A stretch of DNA of 46,348 nt from CAZCSJ01 sp964501445 (GTDB lineage: Bacteria > Patescibacteriota > Minisyncoccia > Sungbacterales > HO2-52-23), in NCBI GenBank assembly GCA_964501445.1, contig CAZCSJ010000004.1:1-46348 (forward strand), in the 5' to 3' direction. Shown piece by piece: positions 22,646 through 29,637 of this stretch; the first letter of the stretch is position 1; the number at the start of each line of letters is the position of its first letter. A program made the position numbers and the translations under genes. The notes below the pieces were generated by a model that worked only from the letters and a program-made list of their open reading frames with translations, did not search any database and had not been told where the DNA came from.

Positions 22646-23081
22646 TCATGCGGATAAGCTTATTCAATAATACTTCAAATTCTTGCATCTCCTTGCTGTA
22701 ACTGCCTAATTCTGATTTATGATCGCGTACGATGAGTGAATATTTAAGCAATCCATTCGCGGTATTATCATCTAACGGCCATTCTTGGACTGCTTCGTAT
22801 AACTGCCCATTTACCCAATCTTTTTTGCCCATGTCATACCAACGCACATGCTCTTTACCGATATACTTCCCGCCGCGGATGTACAGCGTATCCCACTCCA
22901 TTGTCGGATTTCCTTCTGGCATTGGCTCTTTACTTTCTACCATTCGCTGCAAAATAGTCCGATGACCTTTCATCGTCCAATCAAATGAAATAGATTCTTT
23001 CTCGCTCAATGGAATCGAGATAAAGAACCAATCTCTCGACATGTTGTCGTCTACGAATATATCCATATCCTCATTTCCCAT
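22629..23081 (-). CDS. Hypothetical protein in the cassette array
   Basis: 150 residues from MGNEDMDIFVDDNM (or 145 from Met6 at 23066). Mixed alpha/beta protein with ISIPLSEKESISFDWTMKGHRT and YIGKEHVRWYDMGKKDWVNG; no membrane segment and no known motif. It is the first unit after secA. Longer frames into 23237 would overlap the 3' end of secA and are rejected. Confidence 0.65.
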   Translation of the reverse strand: MGNEDMDIFVDDNMSRDWFFISIPLSEKESISFDWTMKGHRTILQRMVESKEPMPEGNPTMEWDTLYIRGGKYIGKEHVRWYDMGKKDWVNGQLYEAVQEWPLDDNTANGLLKYSLIVRDHKSELGSYSKEMQEFEVLLNKLIRMTYGNK

Positions 23082-23108
23082 GACACCTTTTATATTTCTT
23101 CCCCACGA
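23077..23108 (-). repeat. Cassette-boundary repeat 6
   Basis: Minus strand: CGTGGGGAAGAAATATAAAAGGTGTCATGGGAAATGAGG in two adjoining parts; it follows the palindrome at the end of secA and starts the array. Confidence 0.78.
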
Positions 23109-23139
23109 CATTCCAACATTCTGCAGAATGTTGGAATGT
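23108..23139. terminator. Perfect 32-bp palindrome abutting the secA stop codon
   Basis: ACATTCCAACATTCTG and its exact complement meet at CTGCAG (23123/23124) with no spacer. The secA stop codon starts at the next base (23140-23142). Like the 40-bp palindrome at 2166 it has no loop and no U-tract but sits where a terminator is expected. Confidence 0.65.
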
Positions 23140-25908
23140 TTATTGCTTTCCGTGACATCGCTTATACTTTTTTCCACTCCCGCACGGACACGGGTCATTA
23201 CGACCCACCAAAGCTTTAGTGGAGGCGGGGCGGCCAACTGGAGCGTCGATGGTCAAACCTGTGCGAGATTCTTCACTTCGTTCAGAATGACGTATCAGGT
23301 CGGGACGTCGCTCTTCAACGTGTCGCATGTCGCGTGTCTCTTGTCGCATAGTGGCGCCGACTTTGAAAATGGTGTTCACCACTTCCGCGCGGATTGCGGC
23401 TTGCAAATCTTTGTAGAGCCGGCTCCCCTCGCGTTTATACTCCACTAGCGGGTCGCGCTGGCCGTATGCGCGCAGCCGTACCGAATCGCGCAGATGCTCC
23501 ATCTGGTCCAAATGCTCCATCCAAAGCATATCAATTGCGCGGAGCAAAACCATCCGTTCAATAGCCCGCATCGTATCAGAACCCAATTCTGCCTCCCGCT
23601 CCTCGTATTTTTTCTTTACTTCTTCCAGAAGATAGTCGCGAAGAGCAGTGCTCTTTTCATACGGATCGCCTTCGCCTTTTGTAATCTCTTGAAGTTTTGC
23701 GTGTGTAGCATCCGATACTCCCGCAATCGCTTTTACCGTTTCAAAAATTTCTTCAAGATTCCAATCCGCCGGCGCGCTTGATTGCGTGTGGAACTCCACC
23801 AGCCGCTCAACCTCCTCACGAATCATTTCTAAAATCTTTTCACGTAATGGTGCCTTCTCGACCACGCTCGAAGAGTAATTATTTTTATTGTCCGAGCGTG
23901 TAGAGGATGCACCTTGAGATTCTTCGGCTCTCGCCTCAGAATGACGACCTCCTATAGAGAACAGTATCTCTCGCCTCAAACGATATATTGCTTCTCTCTG
24001 TTTATTCAGCACATCGTCATACTCAAGCACGTGCTTTCGGGCGTCAAAATGGAACCCCTCAATTTTTGCCTGCGCGGCTTCAAGCGCTTTTGAGACAATT
24101 TTATTTTCAATTGGCACATCTTCCGGCACGCCGAGGGACGCGGCAATCCCTTTTATTTTCTCGGAGCCGAAAATACGCATGAGGTCATCCTCAAACGACA
24201 CAAAAAACTGCGACGAGCCCGGGTCGCCCTGCCGTCCGGAGCGGCCTCTTAACTGATTATCAATCCTGCGCGCCTCATGCCGCTCGGTGCCGATGACATG
24301 TAAACCGCCAGCGGCGCGGACTTCTTCCGCCTCTTTTTCGTCAGGTTGCGAGCCGCCCAAAATGATGTCAACGCCGCGGCCGGCCATGTTTGTAGACCCT
24401 GTCACCGCGGCTTTGCGTCCGGCTTGCGCGATAATAATTGCTTCCCTCTCGTGATTTTTCGCATTCAACACCTCGTGCGCTACGCCCTCCACTTGAAGCA
24501 TTTTTGAGAGCCGTTCGCTTTTTTCAATTGAAATTGTGCCGATGAGCACTGGCTGACCTTTCGCGTGCCGCTCTTTTACCTCGCGCACCACTGCAATAAA
24601 TTTCCCCTTCTCGGTCTGGAAAATCAAATCGCCCAAATCGCGGCGGATCACGGGTTTATGCGTGGGAATCGTCACCACATCAAGGTGATACACTTTGTGA
24701 AATTCTTCTGCGGATGTTTGCGCGGTGCCGGTCATCCCCGCAAGTTTTTCGTACATCCGAAAATAATTCTGGAATGTGATGGTAGCAAGGGTGCGCGATT
24801 CGCGCTGAATTTCTACTCCCTCTTTTGCTTCCACCGCTTGATGGAGCCCTTCTGACCACCGGCGCCCGGGCATCAAGCGGCCGGTAAATTCATCCACAAT
24901 AACCACCTCTCCGTTCCGCACCACATAATCGCGGTCTTTTTGGAAAAGCGCGCGTGCGCGCAATGCCGATTCCAAATACCGCACAAATCGAAACCCCTTC
25001 TCACCATAGATATCCTTGATACCAAGCAATTTCTCCACCCTGTCAATCCCTTCTTCGGTGATAGAGACCGCCTTCAACTTTTCATCAACATTATAGTCGG
25101 TATCTTCTTTTAACTGCGGTACGATACGCGAGAACGTATGGTATGTTTCCACGGGCTCCGCATCCGGCGCGGAGATAATAAGAGGCGTGCGCGCCTCATC
25201 AATCAAAATAGAGTCCACTTCGTCCACAATCGCAAAGTGATAATCGCGCTGACGGAGTTGATTCGGCTCATGCTCAAGATTATCGCGAAGGTAATCAAAA
25301 CCGAATTCGTTATTCGTGCCGTAGGTGATGTCGGCGCCATACGCCTCGCGGCGCGTGATGGGGCGGAAATGGTTCAGCCGTTCATCCCCATGCTGTTGGG
25401 GGTCTTGATATTCAGGGTCATAGATGCCGGAAAACTCATGTGCTACCACGCCCACCGAAACCCCGAGCGCATAGTACACCGGCCCCATCCAGCCCGCGCC
25501 CACGCGCGAGAGGTAGTCATTGGGGGTCACCAAATGCGCGCCCTTGCCTGCGAGAGAGTTCAAATATAATGGAAGTGTGGCAACGAGTGTCTTTCCCTCG
25601 CCGGTTTTCATCTCGGCAATCTTCCCTTCGTGGAGCACCATGCCGCCAATCAACTGCACGTCAAAATGCCGCTGGTTCAGGGTGCGGCACGCGGCCTCGC
25701 GAACTGCAGCAAATGCTTCGGGGAGAAGGTCATCGGATGTCTCTCCTTCCGCTACGCGCTTTCTGAAAGCATCCGTAAGCCCGCGGAATTCCGAATCAGA
25801 AAACGTCCGAAACCGCTCATCAAGAGCATTGACTTCCTCCACCCGCGCGCGATACGCCCGCACTGCCCGATCTTCCGCGGTACCAAAAATTGAGTCAAGA
25901 AATCCCAT
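23140..25908 (-). CDS. secA: Preprotein translocase ATPase SecA, with two repeat-derived inserts
   Basis: 922 residues. DEAD-type motor with Walker A TGEGKT (102-107), VDEVDSILIDEARTPLIIS, the preprotein cross-linking domain, MAGRGVDIILGG and RRIDNQLRGRSGRQGDPG (motif VI), the helical scaffold and a C-terminal zinc motif with C907, C909, C918 and H919. SecA drives export through SecYEG. Two stretches are unlike other SecA: a ~35-residue insert in the helical domain after REILFSI (GGRHSEARAEESQG onward, 23856-23958) and RHSERSEES in the C-terminal linker (23265-23291); both encode a dispersed palindromic repeat. The frame stays open. A perfect palindrome follows the stop. Confidence 0.95.
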   Translation of the reverse strand: MGFLDSIFGTAEDRAVRAYRARVEEVNALDERFRTFSDSEFRGLTDAFRKRVAEGETSDDLLPEAFAAVREAACRTLNQRHFDVQLIGGMVLHEGKIAEMKTGEGKTLVATLPLYLNSLAGKGAHLVTPNDYLSRVGAGWMGPVYYALGVSVGVVAHEFSGIYDPEYQDPQQHGDERLNHFRPITRREAYGADITYGTNNEFGFDYLRDNLEHEPNQLRQRDYHFAIVDEVDSILIDEARTPLIISAPDAEPVETYHTFSRIVPQLKEDTDYNVDEKLKAVSITEEGIDRVEKLLGIKDIYGEKGFRFVRYLESALRARALFQKDRDYVVRNGEVVIVDEFTGRLMPGRRWSEGLHQAVEAKEGVEIQRESRTLATITFQNYFRMYEKLAGMTGTAQTSAEEFHKVYHLDVVTIPTHKPVIRRDLGDLIFQTEKGKFIAVVREVKERHAKGQPVLIGTISIEKSERLSKMLQVEGVAHEVLNAKNHEREAIIIAQAGRKAAVTGSTNMAGRGVDIILGGSQPDEKEAEEVRAAGGLHVIGTERHEARRIDNQLRGRSGRQGDPGSSQFFVSFEDDLMRIFGSEKIKGIAASLGVPEDVPIENKIVSKALEAAQAKIEGFHFDARKHVLEYDDVLNKQREAIYRLRREILFSIGGRHSEARAEESQGASSTRSDNKNNYSSSVVEKAPLREKILEMIREEVERLVEFHTQSSAPADWNLEEIFETVKAIAGVSDATHAKLQEITKGEGDPYEKSTALRDYLLEEVKKKYEEREAELGSDTMRAIERMVLLRAIDMLWMEHLDQMEHLRDSVRLRAYGQRDPLVEYKREGSRLYKDLQAAIRAEVVNTIFKVGATMRQETRDMRHVEERRPDLIRHSERSEESRTGLTIDAPVGRPASTKALVGRNDPCPCGSGKKYKRCHGKQ
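23265..23291. repeat. Dispersed palindrome inside secA (linker)
   Basis: GAGATTCTTCACTTCGTTCA and GAATGAC form the palindrome whose translation is RHSERSEES. This word is a well-known sign of dispersed intragenic palindromes in many bacteria. Confidence 0.7.
23916..23945. repeat. Dispersed palindrome inside secA (helical domain)
   Basis: GAGATTCTTCGGCTCTCGCC then TCAGAATGAC, a diverged copy of the repeat at 23265, translated as RHSEARAEES. A second small inverted repeat (CACGCTCG 23863-23870, CGAGCGTG 23893-23900) lies beside it within the same insert. Confidence 0.65.
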
Positions 25909-26368
25909 CCCCGTATATCAACCTCGACTGCCGCAAAGCGGCTCGTTCGGGATTGAGACATTAATGGATATCTGATTCATATATACATTGTTCATATTCA
26001 TAATGAGAATATCGCTTTGGGCACTGACTATGGTCGGGGTTGTATTGCGGGGTATAAGCCCACATAGTATAACAAAAAATCCGCATTTTCCAATGCGATC
26101 AATTAAAACAGAAACCCGGCGAAGCTACTCTCCCGATGCGGAATTGTGGAGGCGGTCGCATCCTCTGACGCGAGGGGCATTGCCGAGAACCGCATTGCGG
26201 AGGCCGCGAGATTAGTGGAGTTCAGAATGGAAGCGGCCGTAGAATGAGCGAGGCGGAGATTCTTTTGATATTTCAAGATTTAGATTTGCCGAGCGTCGGT
26301 TCGAGGCGATGCCCCGAGCGAAAATTCCGCGCCGAAACATTGGAGACAAGAATGCGGATGAGCGAGCG
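25909..26368. other. 460-bp spacer without a supportable gene
   Basis: Lies upstream of secA and downstream of the PurD-like gene. The part next to secA (25960-26020) is AT-rich and could hold the secA promoter. The part 26110-26370 is GC-rich with related words such as GAATGAGCGAGGCGGAGA, GATGAGCGAGCG and GAAGCGGCCG. No ORF has recognisable content, and no tRNA, tmRNA, RNase P or SRP RNA features were found. Confidence 0.6.
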
Positions 26369-27703
26369 CTACAAATACCCCCACGTATGCAACCGGTCGC
26401 TATCCACTGCCCATCTGCCGCCCACATCGGTGCGGTAAAACATATTCTGCACCAAGATATTTTGAATCCTGCCGTACGCCTGCTTGCGCGCGTCCTCCAC
26501 CGTTGTCCCCGAACCGGTGATCACAAGCAGCGCCCCGGATTCCCCCGCAATACGCCACACACCCTCCTCCTGCTTCACATCTTCAATATGCACACCTTCA
26601 AGATTTCCAGATTTCTTAAAAAATATCGGGAGGTCGCGATAGATTTCCGTAATCTCTTTATCCTTTGCGCTTGCAAACACCGTAGGCACAAAAAGCTCCA
26701 CACCTATCTGAAATCCTTTTTTAGTTTTTAACTCAAATGGCTCTCCGTGAGCCAAGCGATACAGCCACTCACCCGTGGGCGTCTGAATCCCTTCAAGTTG
26801 TACGCCGATGGTCGGGTATCCGAATCGCGCGGTGAATTCAAGCGGATAAATCCCGCGGCCATTCACGATGCAATTCACGTCAATGTAGCCGATGTAACCC
26901 GATTCGCGAAGCGCGGGGAGCATTTTCTCAAGTGTTTCGCGAAAAAGTGTATTGGGAGAGGACCAAAACATAAGCGCCCCCATATCTCCCGTGAAAGGCC
27001 CGATATCTCCCGGAAACACGCGCTTGTGCTCAAAATTCACGTTCACCGGCAAGATGAAGTCCTTTCCGTTGAAGAATGCGCCCACTGCCACCTCAACGCC
27101 CGATACATATTTTTGCAACTGAAAGACAGGCGCTTTTTTTTGCCATACCCCTTTATTTTGTCCCAAAATTTCTAAAAGATCCTTTCCATCCTCCTCTTCT
27201 CCAAGAAATAAAAGATTCTTATATTCAGACGGCATATTGCCGCTGGGCTTGAAGACATAGCGCGAGGGATTTTGGCGTATGAACTCCAGCCCCTCATCGT
27301 AGTTGGAAAAATTCCAACTCGGCAGAATTGAGATGCCGTGGCGCTTCAACTCCGCCTGCCCGAACTCGCGGTCGGTTTCCAAACGATCGGTATATTCGCT
27401 CCCCCCAATCACATATTTTCCTTTTTTCCGCAACTTTTCCGCAACAGGCCCGAAATCAACGTTGTCAAACACCACCACATCCGCCCAATCCGCAAAGTCC
27501 TCCCATCTCTCCACTTTTTCCAAAAATCCGTTATAGACATCAGCGTCGTGCTTCTCTTTTATAAATACCTTCACCTCATTTCCTTCTCTTTTTACGGTCC
27601 ACGCAAGGTCCCCGCTCAACGCCTCCTCGGACACAAAAAGGAAACGGCGCGCGCCCTCGCCATTCTGCCTCTCTTCAATTTTTGATGGAGTGCCGTTTGC
27701 CAT
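26369..27703 (-). CDS. PurD-like ATP-grasp protein (phosphoribosylamine-glycine ligase family)
   Basis: 444 residues. The N-terminal region (17-100) is a Rossmann-like domain with FLFVSEEALSGDLAW; the ATP-grasp core has YVFKPSGNMPS, LQKYVSGVEVAVGAFFNG, FTGDMGALMFW and GYIGYIDVNCIVNGRGIYPLEFTARFGYPTI, which match PurD (GARS) motifs. PurD joins glycine to phosphoribosylamine in purine synthesis. No other purine gene is nearby and these lineages usually lack the pathway, so a different amino-donor ligation is possible. Length is close to PurD (420-430). Confidence 0.8.
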   Translation of the reverse strand: MANGTPSKIEERQNGEGARRFLFVSEEALSGDLAWTVKREGNEVKVFIKEKHDADVYNGFLEKVERWEDFADWADVVVFDNVDFGPVAEKLRKKGKYVIGGSEYTDRLETDREFGQAELKRHGISILPSWNFSNYDEGLEFIRQNPSRYVFKPSGNMPSEYKNLLFLGEEEDGKDLLEILGQNKGVWQKKAPVFQLQKYVSGVEVAVGAFFNGKDFILPVNVNFEHKRVFPGDIGPFTGDMGALMFWSSPNTLFRETLEKMLPALRESGYIGYIDVNCIVNGRGIYPLEFTARFGYPTIGVQLEGIQTPTGEWLYRLAHGEPFELKTKKGFQIGVELFVPTVFASAKDKEITEIYRDLPIFFKKSGNLEGVHIEDVKQEEGVWRIAGESGALLVITGSGTTVEDARKQAYGRIQNILVQNMFYRTDVGGRWAVDSDRLHTWGYL

Positions 27704-27713
27704 CTAACGGGAT

Positions 27714-28127
27714 TTAACCCTCCTCGCGCTCGCGCGCGCTCTTGGGTGATCGCGCGAGCGGATCAAGGCGGAGCGTTTTTTTGACGCTCCGCGCGACACG
27801 CCGCGCGCGCGCCGCGGTTTTTGATTTATAACTCATAATCCCGCGCTCCAGCTCCTCCTGCAGACGATCGCAGCATACGCGGATATCCTCATCATCCACT
27901 TCCGCGCGGATGAGATGGCCGTTTAACGTCAATGTCGCCTCCGCGCGAAACACTTTCCCCTTTTTGTGATGCCGCGTGGAGCGCTCAAACTCCAAATCAA
28001 GCACCGGAAGCTCGCTTTCTTTCACATTCTTGAGCAGCCGCCTCACGGGCTTCAAAACTTTTGACTCAATGTATATGTGGAGCGCGGGAGTAATCTCTAA
28101 ATTTTTTTGACGAATGGTGATGCGCAT
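27714..28127 (-). CDS. hpf: Ribosome hibernation-promoting factor (HPF/RaiA family)
   Basis: 137 residues. ITIRQKNLEITPALHIYIESKV, then LDLEFERSTRHHKKGKVFRAEATLTLNG and IRAEVDDEDIRVCCDRLQEELERGI, give the beta-alpha-beta-beta-beta-alpha fold of the S30EA domain. It binds the 30S decoding centre to store idle ribosomes. The C-terminal dimerisation domain of long HPF is missing; a very basic tail (ARARRVARSVKK) takes its place. It lies 10 nt upstream of the PurD-like gene. Confidence 0.92.
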   Translation of the reverse strand: MRITIRQKNLEITPALHIYIESKVLKPVRRLLKNVKESELPVLDLEFERSTRHHKKGKVFRAEATLTLNGHLIRAEVDDEDIRVCCDRLQEELERGIMSYKSKTAARARRVARSVKKTLRLDPLARSPKSAREREEG

Positions 28128-28219
28128 ACCCCGTATATCAACTTTACTTCCATCGTCGCACCGTAAAAAATTTTGTCAATGGGGAAAACGTAAAAATTTC
28201 AATTCCAAAGATCAAAAGA

Positions 28220-28275
28220 GTCATCCTGAGGCGGCGCCGAAGGATCTTGGGGTCCTTCGCTTCGCTCAGGACGAC
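28220..28275. repeat. Dispersed palindrome between hpf and murB
   Basis: GTCATCCTGAG (28220-28230) pairs with CTCAGGACGAC (28265-28275), and GAAGGA with TCCTTC inside. It belongs to the same broad class of dispersed repeats as those inside secA and murB. Confidence 0.65.
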
Positions 28276-28296
28276 GCGCTACGTCGATTTGGACTT

Positions 28297-29280
28297 CTAA
28301 AAACCCACGTATTGAATTTCTTCCTCCATCGCAATCCCGAATTTTCGCATCACCGTGTCTTTTGCGATACTAATCAGCATCGCGACCTCGTCTGCCGTAG
28401 CCCCCCCTTCGTTCACAAAAAAATTTGCGTGCTTCGGGGAAATAACCACGCGGCCCACGCGCCGCCCCTTGAGACCCGCGGCATCAATGAGATACGCGGC
28501 GGGAATTGTGGCGCGATCTCGGAATTGCGCGAGTTCAGGAAACTGCTCGACGAGGAACTCCCGATTGATATCTTTCCGATCCCACGGGATATTTTTAAAA
28601 ATACAGCCCGCGCACTGCATTCCGATATCTTGCTTTGAAGCGCGCTCTTTAGTGATGGCGCGGATGCGCTCCTGAATGACCGCCGGATCGTCTTTTTGGA
28701 GCGCAAGTGTAACGGAAAGAATAACCCAGTCGGGATGACGTTTGAAGATGGAATCGCGATAGCCGAATTCACACTGTTGAGCTCGTAGGTTGTGGGTTGT
28801 CCCTCGACTCCGCTCGGGATATATGTCCTGAGCTTGTCGAAGGATAACTCGTAGGTTATCAAAAATCTCAACGGATTCCACCACATCTTTCATCTCTCCC
28901 CCAAAACATCCCGCATTCCCCCGCACTGACCCGCCAATGGTGCCCGGAACTCCAATCGCCCACTCAAACCCCGCAAGCCCTGCGCGCGCGGCCTCTGCCG
29001 CGGCGCGCGCCATCATCACGCCCGAATCAACAATCAATTTCTCGCCCTGCGCGCGAACCGCGCCACCCATCATTCGTATAATCAACCCGTCAAATCCTTT
29101 ATCGTTCACCACTATATTGGAACCCGCGCCCAGTATAAAAAAACGTATGCCGTGCTCCGCGGCAAAACCCAATGCATCCGCAAGATCATTGCTCGTTTTC
29201 GCTTCCGCAAAATAGCGCGCTGGCCCGCCTATCTTGTATATGGTATACGGGGCAAGCGGGATGTGTTCTTGAATCAGCAT
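28297..29280 (-). CDS. murB: UDP-N-acetylmuramate dehydrogenase MurB with in-frame repeat insert
   Basis: 327 residues from MLIQEHIPLAPYT. FAD-binding motif FILGAGSNIVVNDKGFDGLII, then GVPGTIGGSVRGNAGCFGGEM, CEFGYRDSIFK and the active-site loop CAGCIFKNI, where Cys replaces the usual proton-donating Ser (a variant known in other MurBs), and HANFFVNEGGA near the end. It makes UDP-MurNAc for peptidoglycan. Between EIFDN and CEFGYRDS it has about 22 extra residues (RQAQDIYPERSRG) coded by a dispersed palindrome flanked by a 10-bp direct repeat. The start at 29280 is chosen over 29310 by family alignment. Confidence 0.93.
   Translation of the reverse strand: MLIQEHIPLAPYTIYKIGGPARYFAEAKTSNDLADALGFAAEHGIRFFILGAGSNIVVNDKGFDGLIIRMMGGAVRAQGEKLIVDSGVMMARAAAEAARAGLAGFEWAIGVPGTIGGSVRGNAGCFGGEMKDVVESVEIFDNLRVILRQAQDIYPERSRGTTHNLRAQQCEFGYRDSIFKRHPDWVILSVTLALQKDDPAVIQERIRAITKERASKQDIGMQCAGCIFKNIPWDRKDINREFLVEQFPELAQFRDRATIPAAYLIDAAGLKGRRVGRVVISPKHANFFVNEGGATADEVAMLISIAKDTVMRKFGIAMEEEIQYVGF
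28782..28857. repeat. Palindromic repeat inside murB with 10-bp flanking duplication
   Basis: CTCGTAGGTT occurs at 28782-28791 and again at 28848-28857, 66 bp apart. Between them lies CCCTCGACTCCGCTCGGG and CCTGAGCTTGTCGAAGG, the common dispersed palindrome. 66 bp is 22 codons, so the frame is kept. Confidence 0.75.
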
Positions 29281-29297
29281 AAAGAAGAGGTATTTTC

Positions 29298-29468
29298 CTT
29301 GAGGGACCACGGAGGGTTAGACTCCAAAATGGAGTGGCGCCTGTCCCGCACTTTTGCCTCGGAGGGGCTACAGAGGGTTAGACTCCAAAATGTCCTTATG
29401 TGAGTGCCAGCTCTGTAACCCCTCGAAAGAAAAGTGCGGGATGAGTGCCAGCTCCGTAATCCCTCAAG
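29298..29468. repeat. Palindromic element nested in a copy of itself
   Basis: Outer copy: CTTGAGGGA (29298-29306) pairs with TCCCTCAAG (29460-29468) and CGGAG with CTCCG. Inner copy: GAGGGG...ACAGAG (29362-29375) pairs with CTCTGT...CCCCTC (29411-29424). Each copy has GGGTTAGACTCCAAAATG after the left arm and TGAGTGCCAGCTC before the right. TCCCGCACTTTT (29344-29355) pairs with AAAAGTGCGGGA (29430-29441) between the two. It fills much of the 357-bp divergent spacer 29281-29637. Confidence 0.75.
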
Positions 29469-29515
29469 ACCAACACCACTCATACAAACTATACTATGGT
29501 ATTCCCCATAAACAC

Positions 29516-29537
29516 AAAAGCCCCTTGCGGGGCTTTT
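29516..29537 (+). terminator. Hairpin terminator AAAAGCCCC-TTGC-GGGGCTTTT
   Basis: 9-bp perfect stem with a 4-nt loop ending in TTTT. It lies downstream (plus strand) of the nested element and of a TATACT box at 29490-29495, and 100 bp before the glycosyltransferase, so it could end a leader or small RNA. Confidence 0.65.
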
Positions 29538-29582
29538 GTGCGGACAATTAGAGTCGATGCCGAGACATCAACACTCACATCT

Positions 29583-29597
29583 GGTACTATTAGTACC
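29583..29597. promoter_or_regulatory. Operator-like palindrome GGTACTA-T-TAGTACC
   Basis: A perfect 7+7 inverted repeat 41 bp before the glycosyltransferase start. Its place fits an operator or short leader hairpin; no regulator is identified. Confidence 0.4.
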
Positions 29598-29637
29598 AAA
29601 AGACCTTATACCCGTCAAGTTCGTTATACACACTGTC

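Noticed and set aside
20187..23108. Classical integron attC sites
   Set aside because: GTTAGGT occurs in boundary 2 only, in the wrong order relative to an RYYYAAC box, and no intI gene is present. The array is reported as integron-like in layout only.
26290..26330. tRNA-like GGTTCGAGG in the spacer upstream of secA
   Set aside because: The flanking bases do not form a T-stem and there is no acceptor or anticodon stem at the right distance.
25909..26368. RNase P, tmRNA, SRP RNA or 5S rRNA
   Set aside because: None of their conserved core words could be found on either strand.
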